DNA from: Mesostigma viride
Lineage: Eukaryota > Streptophyta > Mesostigmatophyceae > Mesostigmatales > Mesostigmataceae
Direction: 5' to 3'
Assembly: GCA_009746045.1 (NCBI GenBank)
Contig: RPFO01000667.1
Span: 6,925,046-6,989,045 of the forward strand
Length of the DNA: 64,000 nucleotides
Numbering within the stretch: position 1 is the stretch's first letter; each line of letters starts with the position of its first letter. Under the pieces are notes generated by a model. It did not search any database. It saw only the letters and a program-made list of their open reading frames with translations, and was not told the DNA's origin. The translations under genes were made by a program, and so were the position numbers. This document shows positions 31,009-42,508 of the stretch, in pieces.

Positions 31009-31239
31009 CAGTTCCCTGTCCAAAGGCCCCCTGCTAATTGCTCATTTTTTATCCTGGCAGCCCCCGGAACTGCCGCACCCATCTCCTCCCCCTCTCCCAT
31101 ACGCTGCTGCGTGCTGCGCGCTGGGACACTCACACTTTACCTGTATGTCAGGCAAGGCTCTAAGGGCAGCCGTTGTTGCAGTGGATGCCACCCGTGCCGC
31201 GGCCCCGCTTGTCCCCACCCCTCGCGCGCTGGGTTGGTG

Positions 31240-31475
31240 CGTATCTGCTCGCTCGCTCACCCTGGATGAAAGGGTGCCCCGCATCCGCATCCGTTCTGTT
31301 GATGGGCACCTCACTAGTTTCTGCTCGCTCGCTCACCCTGGATGAAAGGGTGCCCCGCATCCGCATCCGTTCTGTTGATGGGCACCTCACTATTTTCTGC
31401 TCGCTCGCTCACCCTGGATGAAAGGGTGCCCCGCATCCGCATCCGTTCTGTTGATGGACACCTCATTCGCGCTTT
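31240..31475. repeat. 76-bp minisatellite (CTCGCTCGCTCACC type), 3 units
   Basis: Same unit as 2425-3110, with three copies rather than nine. Confidence 0.93.
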
Positions 31476-31544
31476 GGGTTGCTAAGTTTTCCTGTCTGCT
31501 CATTCGTACACATGTGTGTCGTGGGCCAATCCGCAAGCACGCTC

Positions 31545-32012
31545 CTGTCCCCTGTCTCTCAAGACAAGCCACCTTTCATATTACTAGATCGTAAGATGTG
31601 CCTTGACAGCCCATCCCCTGTCTCTCAAGACAAGGCACCTTTCATGTTACTAGCTAGTAAGATATGCCTTGACAGCCCATCCCCTGTCTCTCAAGACAAG
31701 GCACCTTTCATGTTACTAGGTAGTAAGATATGCCTTGACAGCCCATCCCCTGTCTCTCAAGACAAGGCATCTTTCATGTTACTGGGTAGTAAGAAATGCC
31801 TTGACAGCCCATCCCCTGTCTCTCAAGACAAGGCACCTTTCATGTTATTGGGTAGTAAGATATGCCTTGACAGCCCATCCCCTGTCTCTCAAGACAAGGC
31901 ATCTTTCATGTTATTGGGTTGTAAGATATGCCTTGACAGCCCATCCCCTGTCTCTCAAGACAAGGCATCTTTCATGTTACTAGGTAGTAAGATATGCCTT
32001 GACAGCCCAGGT
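31545..32012. repeat. 66-bp minisatellite, about 7 units
   Basis: GACAGCCCATCCCCTGTCTC recurs every 66 bp (31605, 31671, 31737 and on). Each unit has CAAGGCAT and ATGCCTTG arms. Alpha1 has two units. Confidence 0.95.
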
Positions 32013-32201
32013 CCGGGCTGCCACACGCATGCTCGTCAAAGCATATCTTTGTCATGGTAGAGGCATGGGAGGGTGCCACGGAGCATGGTGGAACGGCTCC
32101 AGAGCACGCTGTGTTGCCATGCGGGTTGATGGGTAGGAACTGTCCTCAGTGGCCGCGATGTTTAGAGGATCGCCCACTTTGGAGGTGGTTGTATTATTAT
32201 G

Positions 32202-32202
<1 letters not shown>

Positions 32203-32234
<32 letters not shown>

Positions 32235-32250
32235 TACACACAAGCACACA
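32203..32250. repeat. CA microsatellite in alpha3
   Basis: Interrupted (CA)n tract at the position matching 3534 in alpha1. Confidence 0.85.
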
Positions 32251-34288
32251 CGCCAAACTGCGCTGCGTGCGCATCAGGGCACGTGCCCCCCCGGTTCATG
32301 CCGCGTGGTGGGGGCTGCGTGTGGCTACGCCATGCGCACGCCCAACGGCCCCAACCCCCGCAGGGTGGGGTGGTGCTGCCCATGCAGCTCGAGCCATGAT
32401 GGGTGAGGAGACGGGTCGGTGGTCGGACACCTGGATTGACGATCGAGGAGGTTGGAGGCTCCGGTGGGGGCGTGGGGTAAGAGGGTGGGTTCCAAGGACT
32501 GAGGTTGGGTTGGGTGGTGTCGTACATGGCAGGCTGGTGGGGCAGGTGAGGTAGGTGAGTGGCCGGCTGGCTGGGGGGAAAGGTGGGCTCAGGGGCTGGC
32601 CGGCTGACCGGCGGGGGGCTCAGCGGGGTGTGAGGAGTGGAGGGTAATTGGAAGGGGGGCGGGGAGGGAGTTGGGGCAGGTGGGGAAGGGGGAGTTCTTG
32701 GGGTTAGAAGGGGGGCAAAGGGGGGAGAACTAGGGGGAAGGGTTTAGGGGGCGTCGTCATCAGCTCCGTGAGGTGGAAACCCAGCCGGAGCGCTCCCACG
32801 GGCGGCAGTCATGCAGCGTTGCGCTTCCAAGGGAATGCGTCCATGACACCATGCAACCAGCACGCCAAGGACACCGCGCACGTGCTTGCTCTGCATGCGC
32901 AGGTGTGTGTGAGTTGGGGGAGCAGCGGTGGGCATCAAGGGGTTTTATGGAGGAGCTGAAAACATCAGCCAACTGCCAAGGAGCGTAGGTCAGCAACCAA
33001 CTGCCAAGGAGCGTGGGGCACCCGCCATGCTGCCAATATCTGTGACGACTTAAATACCAGATAGGCATAACAGCGGTGGTTGGGACTTGGCGGATCGAGG
33101 CCCCGTTGGAGGCGACAGCGGGGCATGCAGGTGGATGGGGGCCAGAGCTGCGAGCCATGATGTCTTTTGTGAATAGACCCGCAAGGTCGAGGGATGCACA
33201 GTCAGTCCATGCTGCGTGCAGCGCTGCTGGGGCATGATGTAGGGGAGCCACACATCCTAGGTTCGCATAAAGTGTTGGCTGCAGTAGTGGCGCTCGGTAC
33301 GTTTGCCTTGAGCTAGATATAGCTGTCATGTTTGCAGCATGTCTTTCTGCTTGTGTGCATGTGGGAGTTAGTTATAGCGCACGTAACTGTGTACGTCTCA
33401 CGGCATGAGTTATGATAAAGGAGCCTTCAACCCCTATACACGCGAGAAAGGAGGGAGGGCGTTCCAGAATCCTTTGCACTGCCTCAAGTGGGCAGGACAC
33501 AGATCGGATTCATATTGGTGCTGGCCCAATTGTAGGTGCGATATACTGTTTTTTGTTTTTTAAAAGGACACTGCTCTATTTTAGGACTCTGCTTGTTTTT
33601 TGTTTTTAAGGAGTTAATGCTAACCACATCTTGAGCCAGTGGAAGCTAGCTATCCCCACTGAGCCAGCACTGTTCGGCGAAGTAATTTCCAAACTCTGTT
33701 CAGAAGAAGAGAGCGCACTTTTGACGCTCCCCGCCTTCGCCACATACATAGCATCAAGAAGCTGGCAGTAGCAATGCAGTAGAAGCAATGCAGTAGAATG
33801 CAATTCATGGCTGTTTCCCGGATGATCTCAAGGAGGGCACGCGACATGAGCACTCTGCTCGCGTCACCATCGTAATGCAATATTACAAGTGAGACAACTA
33901 TTCCTGGACGCATGGCGATCCAACGTTGTGGAAGGACTAGGGTAGTTGTCTGAGAGGAAAGACGCGAAGATCGACCGCGGGAGCAATATGTCAACACATG
34001 TCATATTGCACCCACAAGGGATGCCGGATCGTTTCGACGGGTCTAATTGTGTGCACCCTGTGGCATGCTCAAGGGTTCGAATGGGTCTCTTCCCCCTTCC
34101 CGCTGCGCACAGTCAGGGATTACTCTGCTGCTCCGTGACTCCCCAACGGGAGCACATGTTATATAAGACTTGAAGAATTAGTGAGCACTCTACGCACAAG
34201 CTCTGTGGATTGATGACATGAAAGCCATAAACAAAATAGGGTTTACAGTGATACGAATAACCGTTTAGCATTAGGTATCAAACAAAAT

Positions 34289-35457
34289 TATAATTATTAT
34301 TATACCTGTTTATTATGGTGGTGGATTATGTTATGCGCCAGGCACGTGCTCGCTTTGCTAGCATTGCAGGCCGTGCCCCTGGCCTAGCGATCACGAACGA
34401 GCTTGGGGAAGGGGGGCCGACTAACAAGCAGAATTTCCTAGCTGACCTCATTTATGCCGACGACATCACGCTCATCGAGAAGCCGGAGTCTGCCCAACTT
34501 TGGCTGGACTGCCTGGCGCTCGAGGCTCGGGCGGTTGGTCTAGAAATCAGCCCCAAAACGGAGGCCCTGGCCCTCAGCATGGCAGGGCCCCCACCCACAC
34601 TCCGCCTCTTAGACGATCATGCCGAGGTCAACTACCCTACTTCAGGCCGCTTCAAGCTGCTCGGCAGTTGGCTTCCCGACTGCGAGGACGACATGACGAC
34701 ACGGATCGGCATGGCGTGGGCGCACCTCCATGACCACCGCCGCTGGTGGAGCAACCCCGCCCTACCCCGGATCGTCAAGCGTGACCTCTTCAAGGTCGTC
34801 ATTCTGACGATCCTGACCTACGGCGCCGAGACGTGGACACTGTCATGCAGGAGCTGGAGCAACGACTCGACGGCGCCGTCACCAAGATGCTGCGCAAGGC
34901 CCTTAACATCCCCTTTGGTTTGCACATTAGTAATGAGGATTTGTACGCTGATTTGCCCTATGTTTCCCACATTATTAGGCACAGGCGCCTGGGCCTAGCC
35001 GGGCACCTGGCCCGCACAAATCAGGTAGATACATCAGATAGACTAGCTGGCACCAAGCCCGCCCAGCCTGGGCGATATGTCCTCACCTGGCGTGCCCCCG
35101 GCCGCGCGCGGCAGGGCCGCCACCCGTGGACTTTTCGTGATAGACTCGGCATGGACATGTGCTACACTAGACGTGACGGGCTCACCCCCGGGCAGCCTCC
35201 TGGTTTGTCTGTAATATGGAGGCAGATGGTGCGCAAGGATAGATGGCAAGTAGTGATGAAGGAGACCACCCCCAAGCCTGTGGGGGCTCCGCGTGTGACC
35301 AAGTATGGCATTCATAGCGATTCGGGCCGCGGTGCCCACACCCCTGTAACTAGGACCTAGATAGCTTATACCATCCATTCCATCCCATGTTCCGCTCCCA
35401 CTGAGGGCTTATGCTCACGTGACGCAGTCACGTGTCTATTAATTAATTAATTAATTA
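34289..35457 (+). mobile_element. T1 non-LTR retroelement copy A with 12-bp TSD
   Basis: ATCAAACAAAAT flanks it at 34277-34288 and 35458-35469, and the empty site is at 5875-5886. The 5'-truncated body encodes the second half of a reverse transcriptase and its C-terminal region. It then ends with CATCCCATGTTCC..., the hairpin CACGTGAC-GCA-GTCACGTG and a (TTAA)n tail. Its young age relative to the duplication is shown by its absence from alpha1. Confidence 0.95.
34315..35360 (+). pseudogene. T1 reverse transcriptase, C-terminal half, frameshifted
   Basis: Starts within RT motif B/C territory (VDYVMRQARARFASIAGRAP) and has the catalytic box YADDITLIEKPES (bases 34452-34463 code YADD). It then runs through thumb-like sequence (YGAETWTL) and a C-terminal region (IRHRRLGLAGHLARTNQVDT). 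A 2-base insertion near 34847 shifts the frame after ETWTL; copy B is continuous there. No endonuclease domain is present in any copy here. Confidence 0.85.
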
Positions 35458-35568
35458 ATCAAACAAAATGCCCGAGACACATAAGAACTGCAAATTCTGA
35501 CCGTGCCTCGATCCTAGCAGTGCGCAATGTACCCAAGTACATGGGAATAAGGGAAGCATGCCCGGCGC

Positions 35569-35658
35569 CATTCCATCCCATGTTCCCCTCCCACTGAGGA
35601 CTTATGCTCACGTGACGCAGTCACGTGTCTATTAATTAATTAATTAATTAATTAATTA
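35569..35658 (+). mobile_element. 90-bp T1 3'-end insertion with 11-bp TSD
   Basis: ATGCCCGGCGC (35558-35568) and ATGTCCGGCGC (35659-35669) flank it. The insert begins CATTCCATCCC and ends in hairpin plus tail. In alpha1 the same target (ATGCCCGGCGC, 7167) abuts the tail of a different element. Confidence 0.85.
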
Positions 35659-35679
35659 ATGTCCGGCGCGACCGCGCTA

Positions 35680-35920
<241 letters not shown>

Positions 35921-36239
35921 TGCACTGAAGGCATGCCGCGGAATACCCGATGAGGTCCTTTTCTACGCGGATAAGTATACTGCACCCGCGAAGGCAAGTG
36001 GCCCGAATTATTCGCCCAGGTCTGGAGTTGGAGATAGCAACTCCGCGACCGCTACATAGAGCTAGTCCGGCCCATCTACTTCATTAGAATTGATAGACTT
36101 GAGACTTAGTTAGAATAGATAGACTAGACCGGTAGGAATATGTGTGCTCCATCCGGCCATCCATCCATGCAGCTATATCCACCGCATCTGTGACTCCCAA
36201 ACGGCATGCACAAGTTTAAGTAAATCAACTAATTTATCG

Positions 36240-38420
36240 ATCCAGGCATGCCAACCTGGCCAGCAGCCTGCTGCATGCTTACTGCCAGGAAACACCGGCT
36301 GCAGCTTGTGATGAAGGTAATTTTCCTGCTCCAGCCGGCCCTTCAACCTACTAATCCATTCAAAGTATGGAATAGCCACCACTCTGAAGCCACCTTTTTC
36401 TAGCAGCCGCCTTTTGAAAAGAGTCACCGCAGTGATGGCCCTGGAATCTTGGTAGAAATGGAACGGCGCCCATCCACCTCCACGGCCACCTTCCCATCCA
36501 CCAGGATATCCACGCATAAGAGGCCATGGAAGAAAGGGACCTCGTTTTTGTGGGCAATGCCCATACCCCGCAGCACCTAGCTTTGGAAACCTCCATGTGG
36601 AGGTCAGATGACGACGGCCCTGGCTGTTGCATGCTTGCCTGACATGGCCGTGTCTCGCCACCTCTCGAGAAGAGCAGAGCAGTAGCGGTCACGCACATGA
36701 TCACTGGCGTTCACGCAGGCAAGGATGTACTGGCAGACTTGTTGAAGCTGCAACCGAAAATCTTTATCTGTTGGCTGCGTGAGCTTGGTCCCGGCAACCA
36801 TGAGCGCCCTAGCTGCGTCACTGTCAGCCAGCCTAATCCTGCCACTGCAACGGCCCACAGCGTATTTGCAGCATCTTCCTCCAAAAAACCTTCTGCCACC
36901 CACTTCGCCATCCCTGATTCTGCGGCCACATAGATGCGCTCGAAAAGGCCCTGGCCTTGTTCCACAGCCCCTGCATCAGCCAGGGCAGACCGCCGTAGCG
37001 CCCGCACCTCAACCCACGCCTCCAACGCAGAGTACAGCTTAGTAGTGCAGGGGTCCCCTTGCCCGCTGTGGCAAAAGCATGCGCAAGGTTAATTAGAGAC
37101 ATTCTGCGGAGCGAAGCTGTCCAGTCCCCTGCCAAGTGCCTCGTCCTGCACTGCCCCAAACAGCACAGAAGCCTCCCTACCTGCCTTGGCAAAAGCCCAT
37201 GCCATGTTCGAGATGTTTTAAGCGGTGAACTCTCGCGGGCCCCTGTTGCCCACCTCGACTTCCACGGCTGCAAACAGCCCCGGAGCCCCAAGACTTAATT
37301 GCTTTCACAAAGGCCATCACCAGGTTTGTGATGCCCTGTGCATCATTGGGTTGAACCCTTGTAATCCCCTGGCCAACACCTCCTTCTCAACAGCTGCAAA
37401 AAGCTGCAAGGCTTCCTTGCCTGCCGACGTCGCAAACGCCCATACCAGGTTTGCAATGTTTTGTGGGTTGAACCATTGGAATCCCCTGGCCAACACCTCC
37501 TTCTCAACAGCTGCAAAAAGCTGCAAGGCTTCCTTGCCTGCCGTCGCAAACGCCTGGGCACCACACCAGGTTTGCGATGTTTTGTAGGTTGAACCCTTGT
37601 AATCCCCTGGCCAACACCTCCTTCTCAACAGCTGCGAAAAGCTGCGAGGCTTCCTTGCCTGCCATCACAAACTCCCACACCAGCTTTGCGATGTATTGTG
37701 GGTTGAACCCTTGTAATCCCCCGGCCAACACCTCCTTCTCAATAGCTGCAAAAAGCTGCAAGGCCTCCTTGCCCATGCCGTCGCAAACGCCCACCACACC
37801 GGGTTTGCGATGTTTTGTAGGTTGAACCATTGTAATCCCCTGGCCAACACCTCCTTCTCAACAGCTGCAAAAAGCTGCGAGGCTTCCTTGCCATCACAAA
37901 CGCCCACACCAGGTTTGCGATGTTTTGTGGTTTGAACCCTTGTAATCCCCTGGCCAACGCCTCCTTCTCAACAGCTGCAAAAAGCTGCGAGGCTTCCTTG
38001 CCTGCCGTCGCAAAGGCCCACACCAGGTTGGACATCTCTTGCGGCTTAAACCCTTGCAGCCCTCTAACCAACACCTCCTTCTCAACAGCTGCAGAAAGCT
38101 GCGAGGCTTCCTAAGTGCCTGCTTTCGCAAATGCTCGAACCAGGTTTGCGATGTTTTGTGGGTTGTAATCCCCTGGCCAACGCCTCCTTCTCAACAGCTG
38201 AAAAAAAATGCGAGGCTTCCTCCCCTGTCGTCGCAAAAGCCCAACCAAACCAGATTTGACAACTCCTGCGGCTGGAACCCCCCCAGTTGCCTTGTCATCA
38301 ACTCGCTCTGCACAGAAGCTGAAACAGTCCAGCCGGTGCGTCCACGCCTGCTTTTGCAAATGCCCACAACACATTGGACAGCCCCTGCGATGTAAAGTCA
38401 GTCAAGGCTCCTATTTAAAA
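36240..38420 (-). pseudogene. OPR-RAP gene copy 3 (RAP3), degraded
   Basis: The RAP domain, linker and about ten 38-residue repeats are all recognisable (for example QNIANLVWAF, KEVLARGLQGFNPQ), but the reading frame is broken by at least a dozen small insertions of 3-8 bp. The N-terminal basic/Pro region, the 93- and 68-bp repeats and block beta are missing. Frames are pieced over 36240-38374. The repeat nearest the 5' end is also diverged. It cannot encode a full protein as it stands. Confidence 0.9.
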
Positions 38421-38576
38421 AAATTAAATTATAACATGCCTCCGTTGGGAGATCATGTAGCACGTAGTCCTTGGGTGGACCGTGGACTCAGGTGGGATAA
38501 GCCGCGTAATCGAACTAATCCTAACTCTACGCTAATTCTAGTATAGAAAATTCTAACTATACCATTACAAGATGAC

Positions 38577-38860
38577 CACTCAGCAACTGACGCCCCTTCC
38601 TCTTGGGGGGGAGCGGTGGCTTGCCCACAGGGCCGGCTGGCGTGTGAGCCTGGACAACCTTCTGCCACCTCTTCTTGTTCTGCATGGCATACCAAAGAAG
38701 GGAGAGGGAGTGGATTCGGTGTTCAAACTAAGCTGGGACCACTAGGTCGGCCAGCAACATCTGGATGTAATTCATGGCAGGTTTACCTAGCTTCCTGGGA
38801 ATGTCCTTGGGGCCAGGCCAGGTCAAGATATGCTGCCCTGGCTGGTGGTACGCAAGGATA
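38577..38860 (-). pseudogene. Possible retroelement C-terminal remnant
   Basis: Minus-strand frame reading GQHILTWPGPKDIPRKLGKP, MNYIQMLLADLVVPA, one in-frame stop, then YAMQNKKRWQKVVQAH. The order of a basic Gly-Lys-Pro segment, a hydrophobic helix and a K-rich W-containing segment resembles the C-terminal tail of non-LTR reverse transcriptases. The call is weak. It runs opposite to the adjoining T1 fragment. Confidence 0.3.
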
Positions 38861-39066
38861 GATGGCAAGTAGTGATGAAGAAGTCTGACCACCCCCAAGT
38901 CAGTGGGGGCTCCGCGTGTGACCGTGTATGGCATTCATAGCGATTCGGGCCGTGGTGCCCACAACCCTGTAACTAGGACCTAGATAGCTTACATCATCCA
39001 TTCTATCCCATGTTCCCCTTCCACTGAGGACTTATGCTCACGTGACGCATGCAGTCGCGTGTCTAT
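38861..39066 (+). mobile_element. T1 3'-end fragment, copy E
   Basis: Matches the last 200 bp of T1 (from GCAAGGATAGATGGCAAGTA to the hairpin at about 39039-39058). The hairpin holds an inserted CATG, and the TTAA tail is lost. Confidence 0.8.
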
Positions 39067-39772
39067 CAAGGAGACTGTCAACCAGCGCAGGCCAGAAATC
39101 GGGAGAATCCGGACCATGGTATAGCTCGAGCCTGCCGTTATCTTGTCCGCGTGTTCGAGTCGTTCAGGATGACGAATATGAATGGTGATGGAAATGTGTA
39201 GCCTTGTGCATTGAAATTATGGCTGGCTTACGTGTAGAGCGACTAGATGACCTAGACGGTGGGGCCGGAATCAGCTTGCTTGCATTCATGATCAGTGTGT
39301 GTGTTTCGAGCCTAACTGGCCGGGAGTGTCTAGGGGTGAGCACCATTGCTGCGATCGCTCTCCCACCATTTACGCGGAAATACCCGCAAATGGGAAATCA
39401 CTGAAAAGGTCTAGCTAGTCAGTCATTACGTTAGCCACGCCATGATTCCAAACGTCCAAGAACTTCACACGGTGCAAAGTCAAAAATCCGGAGGACAGCA
39501 CTTTCAAACGTGCGGCGGGAACCAAAAGCCCGCGTATGCCAGAAAACATTGTGTTGCTGCAGCGACGCGACGATGTGGACAACGAATCCAGTTCCAAGCT
39601 CGGAACGGCCGCAGAGGAGATCTGGCACCACAGGGTTCAGATGTGCGGAGATACTACGCGATCCATGCAGCCGGTCCACGACCTGTTTGTAGTCTGAGCT
39701 TGTGCCAAGGGGCAGCACCGGACAGATGTGGGTGACGTTGCAAAAAACGTAGTCTATTGTTAATTAATTAAT
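39067..39772. other. No gene seen
   Basis: Unique sequence with only short frames and no repeat or element landmarks until the TTAATTAATTAAT just before 39773. Confidence 0.35.
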
Positions 39773-39985
39773 CCATTCCATCCCATGTTCCCCTCCCACT
39801 GAGGGTCACGTACTTATGCTCACGTGACGCAGTCACGTGTCCATTAATTAATTAATTAATTAATAAATTTTAACTAATTATTATTTAACTAATTAATTAA
39901 TCCATTCCATCCCATGTTCCCCTCCCACTGAGGACTCAGTCATGCTCACGTGACGCAGTCACGTGTCTATTAATTAATATTAATT
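39773..39985 (+). mobile_element. Two tandem short T1 3' ends
   Basis: Units at 39773-39875 and 39902-39985 both begin exactly at CCATTCCATCCC and end in the CACGTGAC/GTCACGTG hairpin and a TTAA tail. Each is preceded by TTAATTAAT, suggesting insertion into an earlier tail or a tandem copy. Confidence 0.8.
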
Positions 39986-39998
39986 AATTGTCATTTCA

Positions 39999-40705
39999 AT
40001 GCCATATCCACATATCTCCACATTAATGGAGTTCCTCAAGTGTCGCAAGCGGGCAGCGGCTTGGGGGGACCGCCTACACGCTGGACGACGACTTGACCTT
40101 GAAGCAGCTCAACAACGGCGACGGGAGCTATGGCCGACCTACCTCCAGCTTCGGCAGACGGCGGGGCAGAAGCCGGTCTACTGGAAGGGGGCGGACATCT
40201 ACGTCGCCCACAAGCCCTGGCAGGCGACCCCTGCCGCCCCAGCCACCCCAGCCACCCCAGCCTAGGGAATATATAGCAGTAGTGTAGACTAGAAAGCTTA
40301 GTGACGTGGCCATGTATGCCTACGTGACGGGCCCACGTGTACCCGCCCTTGCAATAGCCGTAGCAATTTCGAGTCATGCTTTGCCCATGCAGGGAGTTAC
40401 TCTCTGCTGAGAGGCCATGTGTACCCCAGCTATAGCCTAGCCACATACCTTCCACCCCATATGTCATGCAGGCCTTCTAGGCCCTCTCCTCAAGCCGCCT
40501 TGTGTGCCTGTGCTTGTTTAGGAGGCATGAACCATCATGGAGGTGCAGGTGCACCTAGTGCACCCAGAGCAGGTGATAGTTGTACATCATACACCTGCAG
40601 GTTGTCGCCCTGATTGTATTACAAACCCATATAGATGCCCCTTTCTCAGGGCTATGTGTTACATATGCTCCCCACTGAGCTATGATTTTAATTAATTAAT
40701 TAATG
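39999..40705 (+). mobile_element. ORF1-fragment element with TTAA tail
   Basis: 39999-40265 encodes the ORF1 C-terminal end (RRRELWPTYL, KPVYWKGADIYVAHKPW, stop near 40263). About 430 bp of noncoding sequence follow, then ATTTTAATTAATTAATTAAT. As at 5968-7166, no RT lies between ORF1 and the tail. Confidence 0.6.
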
Positions 40706-40764
40706 ATGGGCATGCAACGGAGTACTATGTTAATTAATTTCGACACCAATATTTGTAACGAATT

Positions 40765-41335
40765 TTGCTGCATTCATGCATGAAATTAAAACTAACATAT
40801 CTCCGTTGGGATACGTACATACATGTAGCACATATCCCTGAGATATTATATAGATTTTAATACACATATTATATATGGCTTTTAATAATACATTCTGGGC
40901 TACTTCCTGCAAGGGTAGGGTAGGGTAGCCTGGTGTACTACACCAGCTAGATGGGTGCACAAAGTGCACCTGTACCCCTATGTATTCCAGCAGCTAAGGT
41001 GCGGACATAGGGTGGAAGATCATCATGGCTAAACAATATGGCTAGGCCGTGGCGTCTCAGCAGAGAGTAGCTCTCTGCGCATAGGCAAAGCTTGGCTAAA
41101 TTCTTAATGCATCATCCGTGGGGAGTCCCATCATGGGCGCACATGCGCGTAGGCGTGGGGCGTGGGCCACGTGCTAAGCTAAGCCTTACTAATCTACACT
41201 ACTGCTATATTTTCCCTAGGCTGGGGTCGCTGCATGGGGTGGCAGGGGGCGCCTGCATGCCAGGGCTTGTGGGCGATGTGGATGACCGCCCCCTCCAGTA
41301 TAACTGGCTTCCCCCCTGCGGTCTGTCGGAGCTGG
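40765..41335 (-). mobile_element. Inverted, diverged relative of the preceding element
   Basis: Reading the minus strand, an ORF1 C-terminal remnant (about 41230-41335, PVILEGA-like) is followed by sequence related to 40280-40690 (GCAGAGAG...CTCTCTGC landmarks) and a T/A-rich end near 40790. With 39999-40705 it forms a tail-to-tail inverted pair. Confidence 0.5.
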
Positions 41336-41344
41336 AGCATTCAT

Positions 41345-42445
41345 TAATTAATTAATTAATAGACACGTGACTGCGTCACGTGAGCATAAGTCCTCAGTGG
41401 GAGGGGAACATGGGATGGAATGGATGGTATAAGCTATCTAGCTAGGTCCTAGTTACAGGGGTGTTGGCACCGCGGCCCGAATCGCTATGAATGCCATACT
41501 TGGTCACACGCGGAGCCCCCACAGGCTTGGGGGTGGTCTCCTTCATCACTACTTGCCATCTATCCTTGCGCACCATCTGCCTCCATATTACAGACAAACC
41601 AGGAGGCTGCCCGGGGGTGAGCCCGTCACGTCTAGTGTAGCACATGTCCATGCCGAGTCTATCACGAAAAGTCCACGGGTGGCGGCCCTGCCGCGCGCGG
41701 CCGGGGGCATGCCAGGTGAGGACATATCGCCCAGGCTGGGCGGGCTTGGTGCCAGCTAGTCTATCTGATGTATCTACCTGATCTGTGCGGGCCAGGTGCC
41801 CGGCTAGGCCCAGGCGCCTGTGCCTAATAATGTGGGAAACATAGGGCAAATCAGCGTACAAATCCTCATTACTAATGTGCAAACCAAAGGGGATGTTAAG
41901 GGCCTTGCGCAGCATCTTGGTGACGGCGCCGTCGAGTCGTTGCTCCAGCTCCTGCATCAGTGTCCACGTCTCGGCGCCGTAGGTCAGGATCGTCAGAATG
42001 ACGACCTTGAAGAGGTCACGCTTGACGATCCGGGGTAGGGCGGGGTTGCTCCACCAGCGGCGGTGGTCATGGAGGTGCGCCCACGCCATGCCGATCCGTG
42101 TCGTCATGTCGTCCTCGCAGGCGGGAAGCCAACTGCCGAGCAGCTTGAAGCGGCCTGAAGTAGGGTAGTTGACCTCGGCATCGTCTAAGAGGCGGAGTGT
42201 GGGTGGGGGCCCTGCCATGCCGAGGGCCAGCCGGCCAGGGCCTCCGTTTTGGGGCTGATTTCTAGACCAACCGCCCGAGCCTCGAGCGCCAGGCAGTCCA
42301 GCCAAAGTTGGGCAGACTCCGGCTTCTCGATGAGCGTGATGTCGTCGGCATAAATGAGGTCAGCTAGTAAATTCTGCTTGTTAGTCGGCCCCCCTTCCCC
42401 AAGCTCGTTCGTGATCGCTAGGCCAGGGGCACGGCCTGCAATGCT
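41345..42445 (-). mobile_element. T1 non-LTR retroelement copy B with 9-bp TSD
   Basis: AGCATTCAT flanks it at 41336-41344 and 42446-42454. On the minus strand it runs from the RT (YADDITLIEK near 42340) through a continuous C-terminal region (VVILTILTYGAETWTLMQEL; stop near 41442) to the hairpin and (ATTA)n tail. One frameshift lies near 42230. It is inserted next to the ORF1 relic at 41230-41335. Confidence 0.93.
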
Positions 42446-42508
42446 AGCATTCATGCAAGTTGGTATATCCTGCAACCTGTTGATTGCATGATGTAACACA
42501 TTTTATTC

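Noticed and set aside
32760-33329. Minus-strand open frame of 189 codons in alpha3
   Set aside because: The alpha1 and alpha2 counterparts are frameshifted and truncated, and the composition is not protein-like in a recognisable way.
34060-34090. GGTTCGAAT resembling a tRNA B box in T2
   Set aside because: No A box at the right spacing and no cloverleaf; the other T2 copy has GGATCGAAT. A tRNA-derived SINE origin is not supported.
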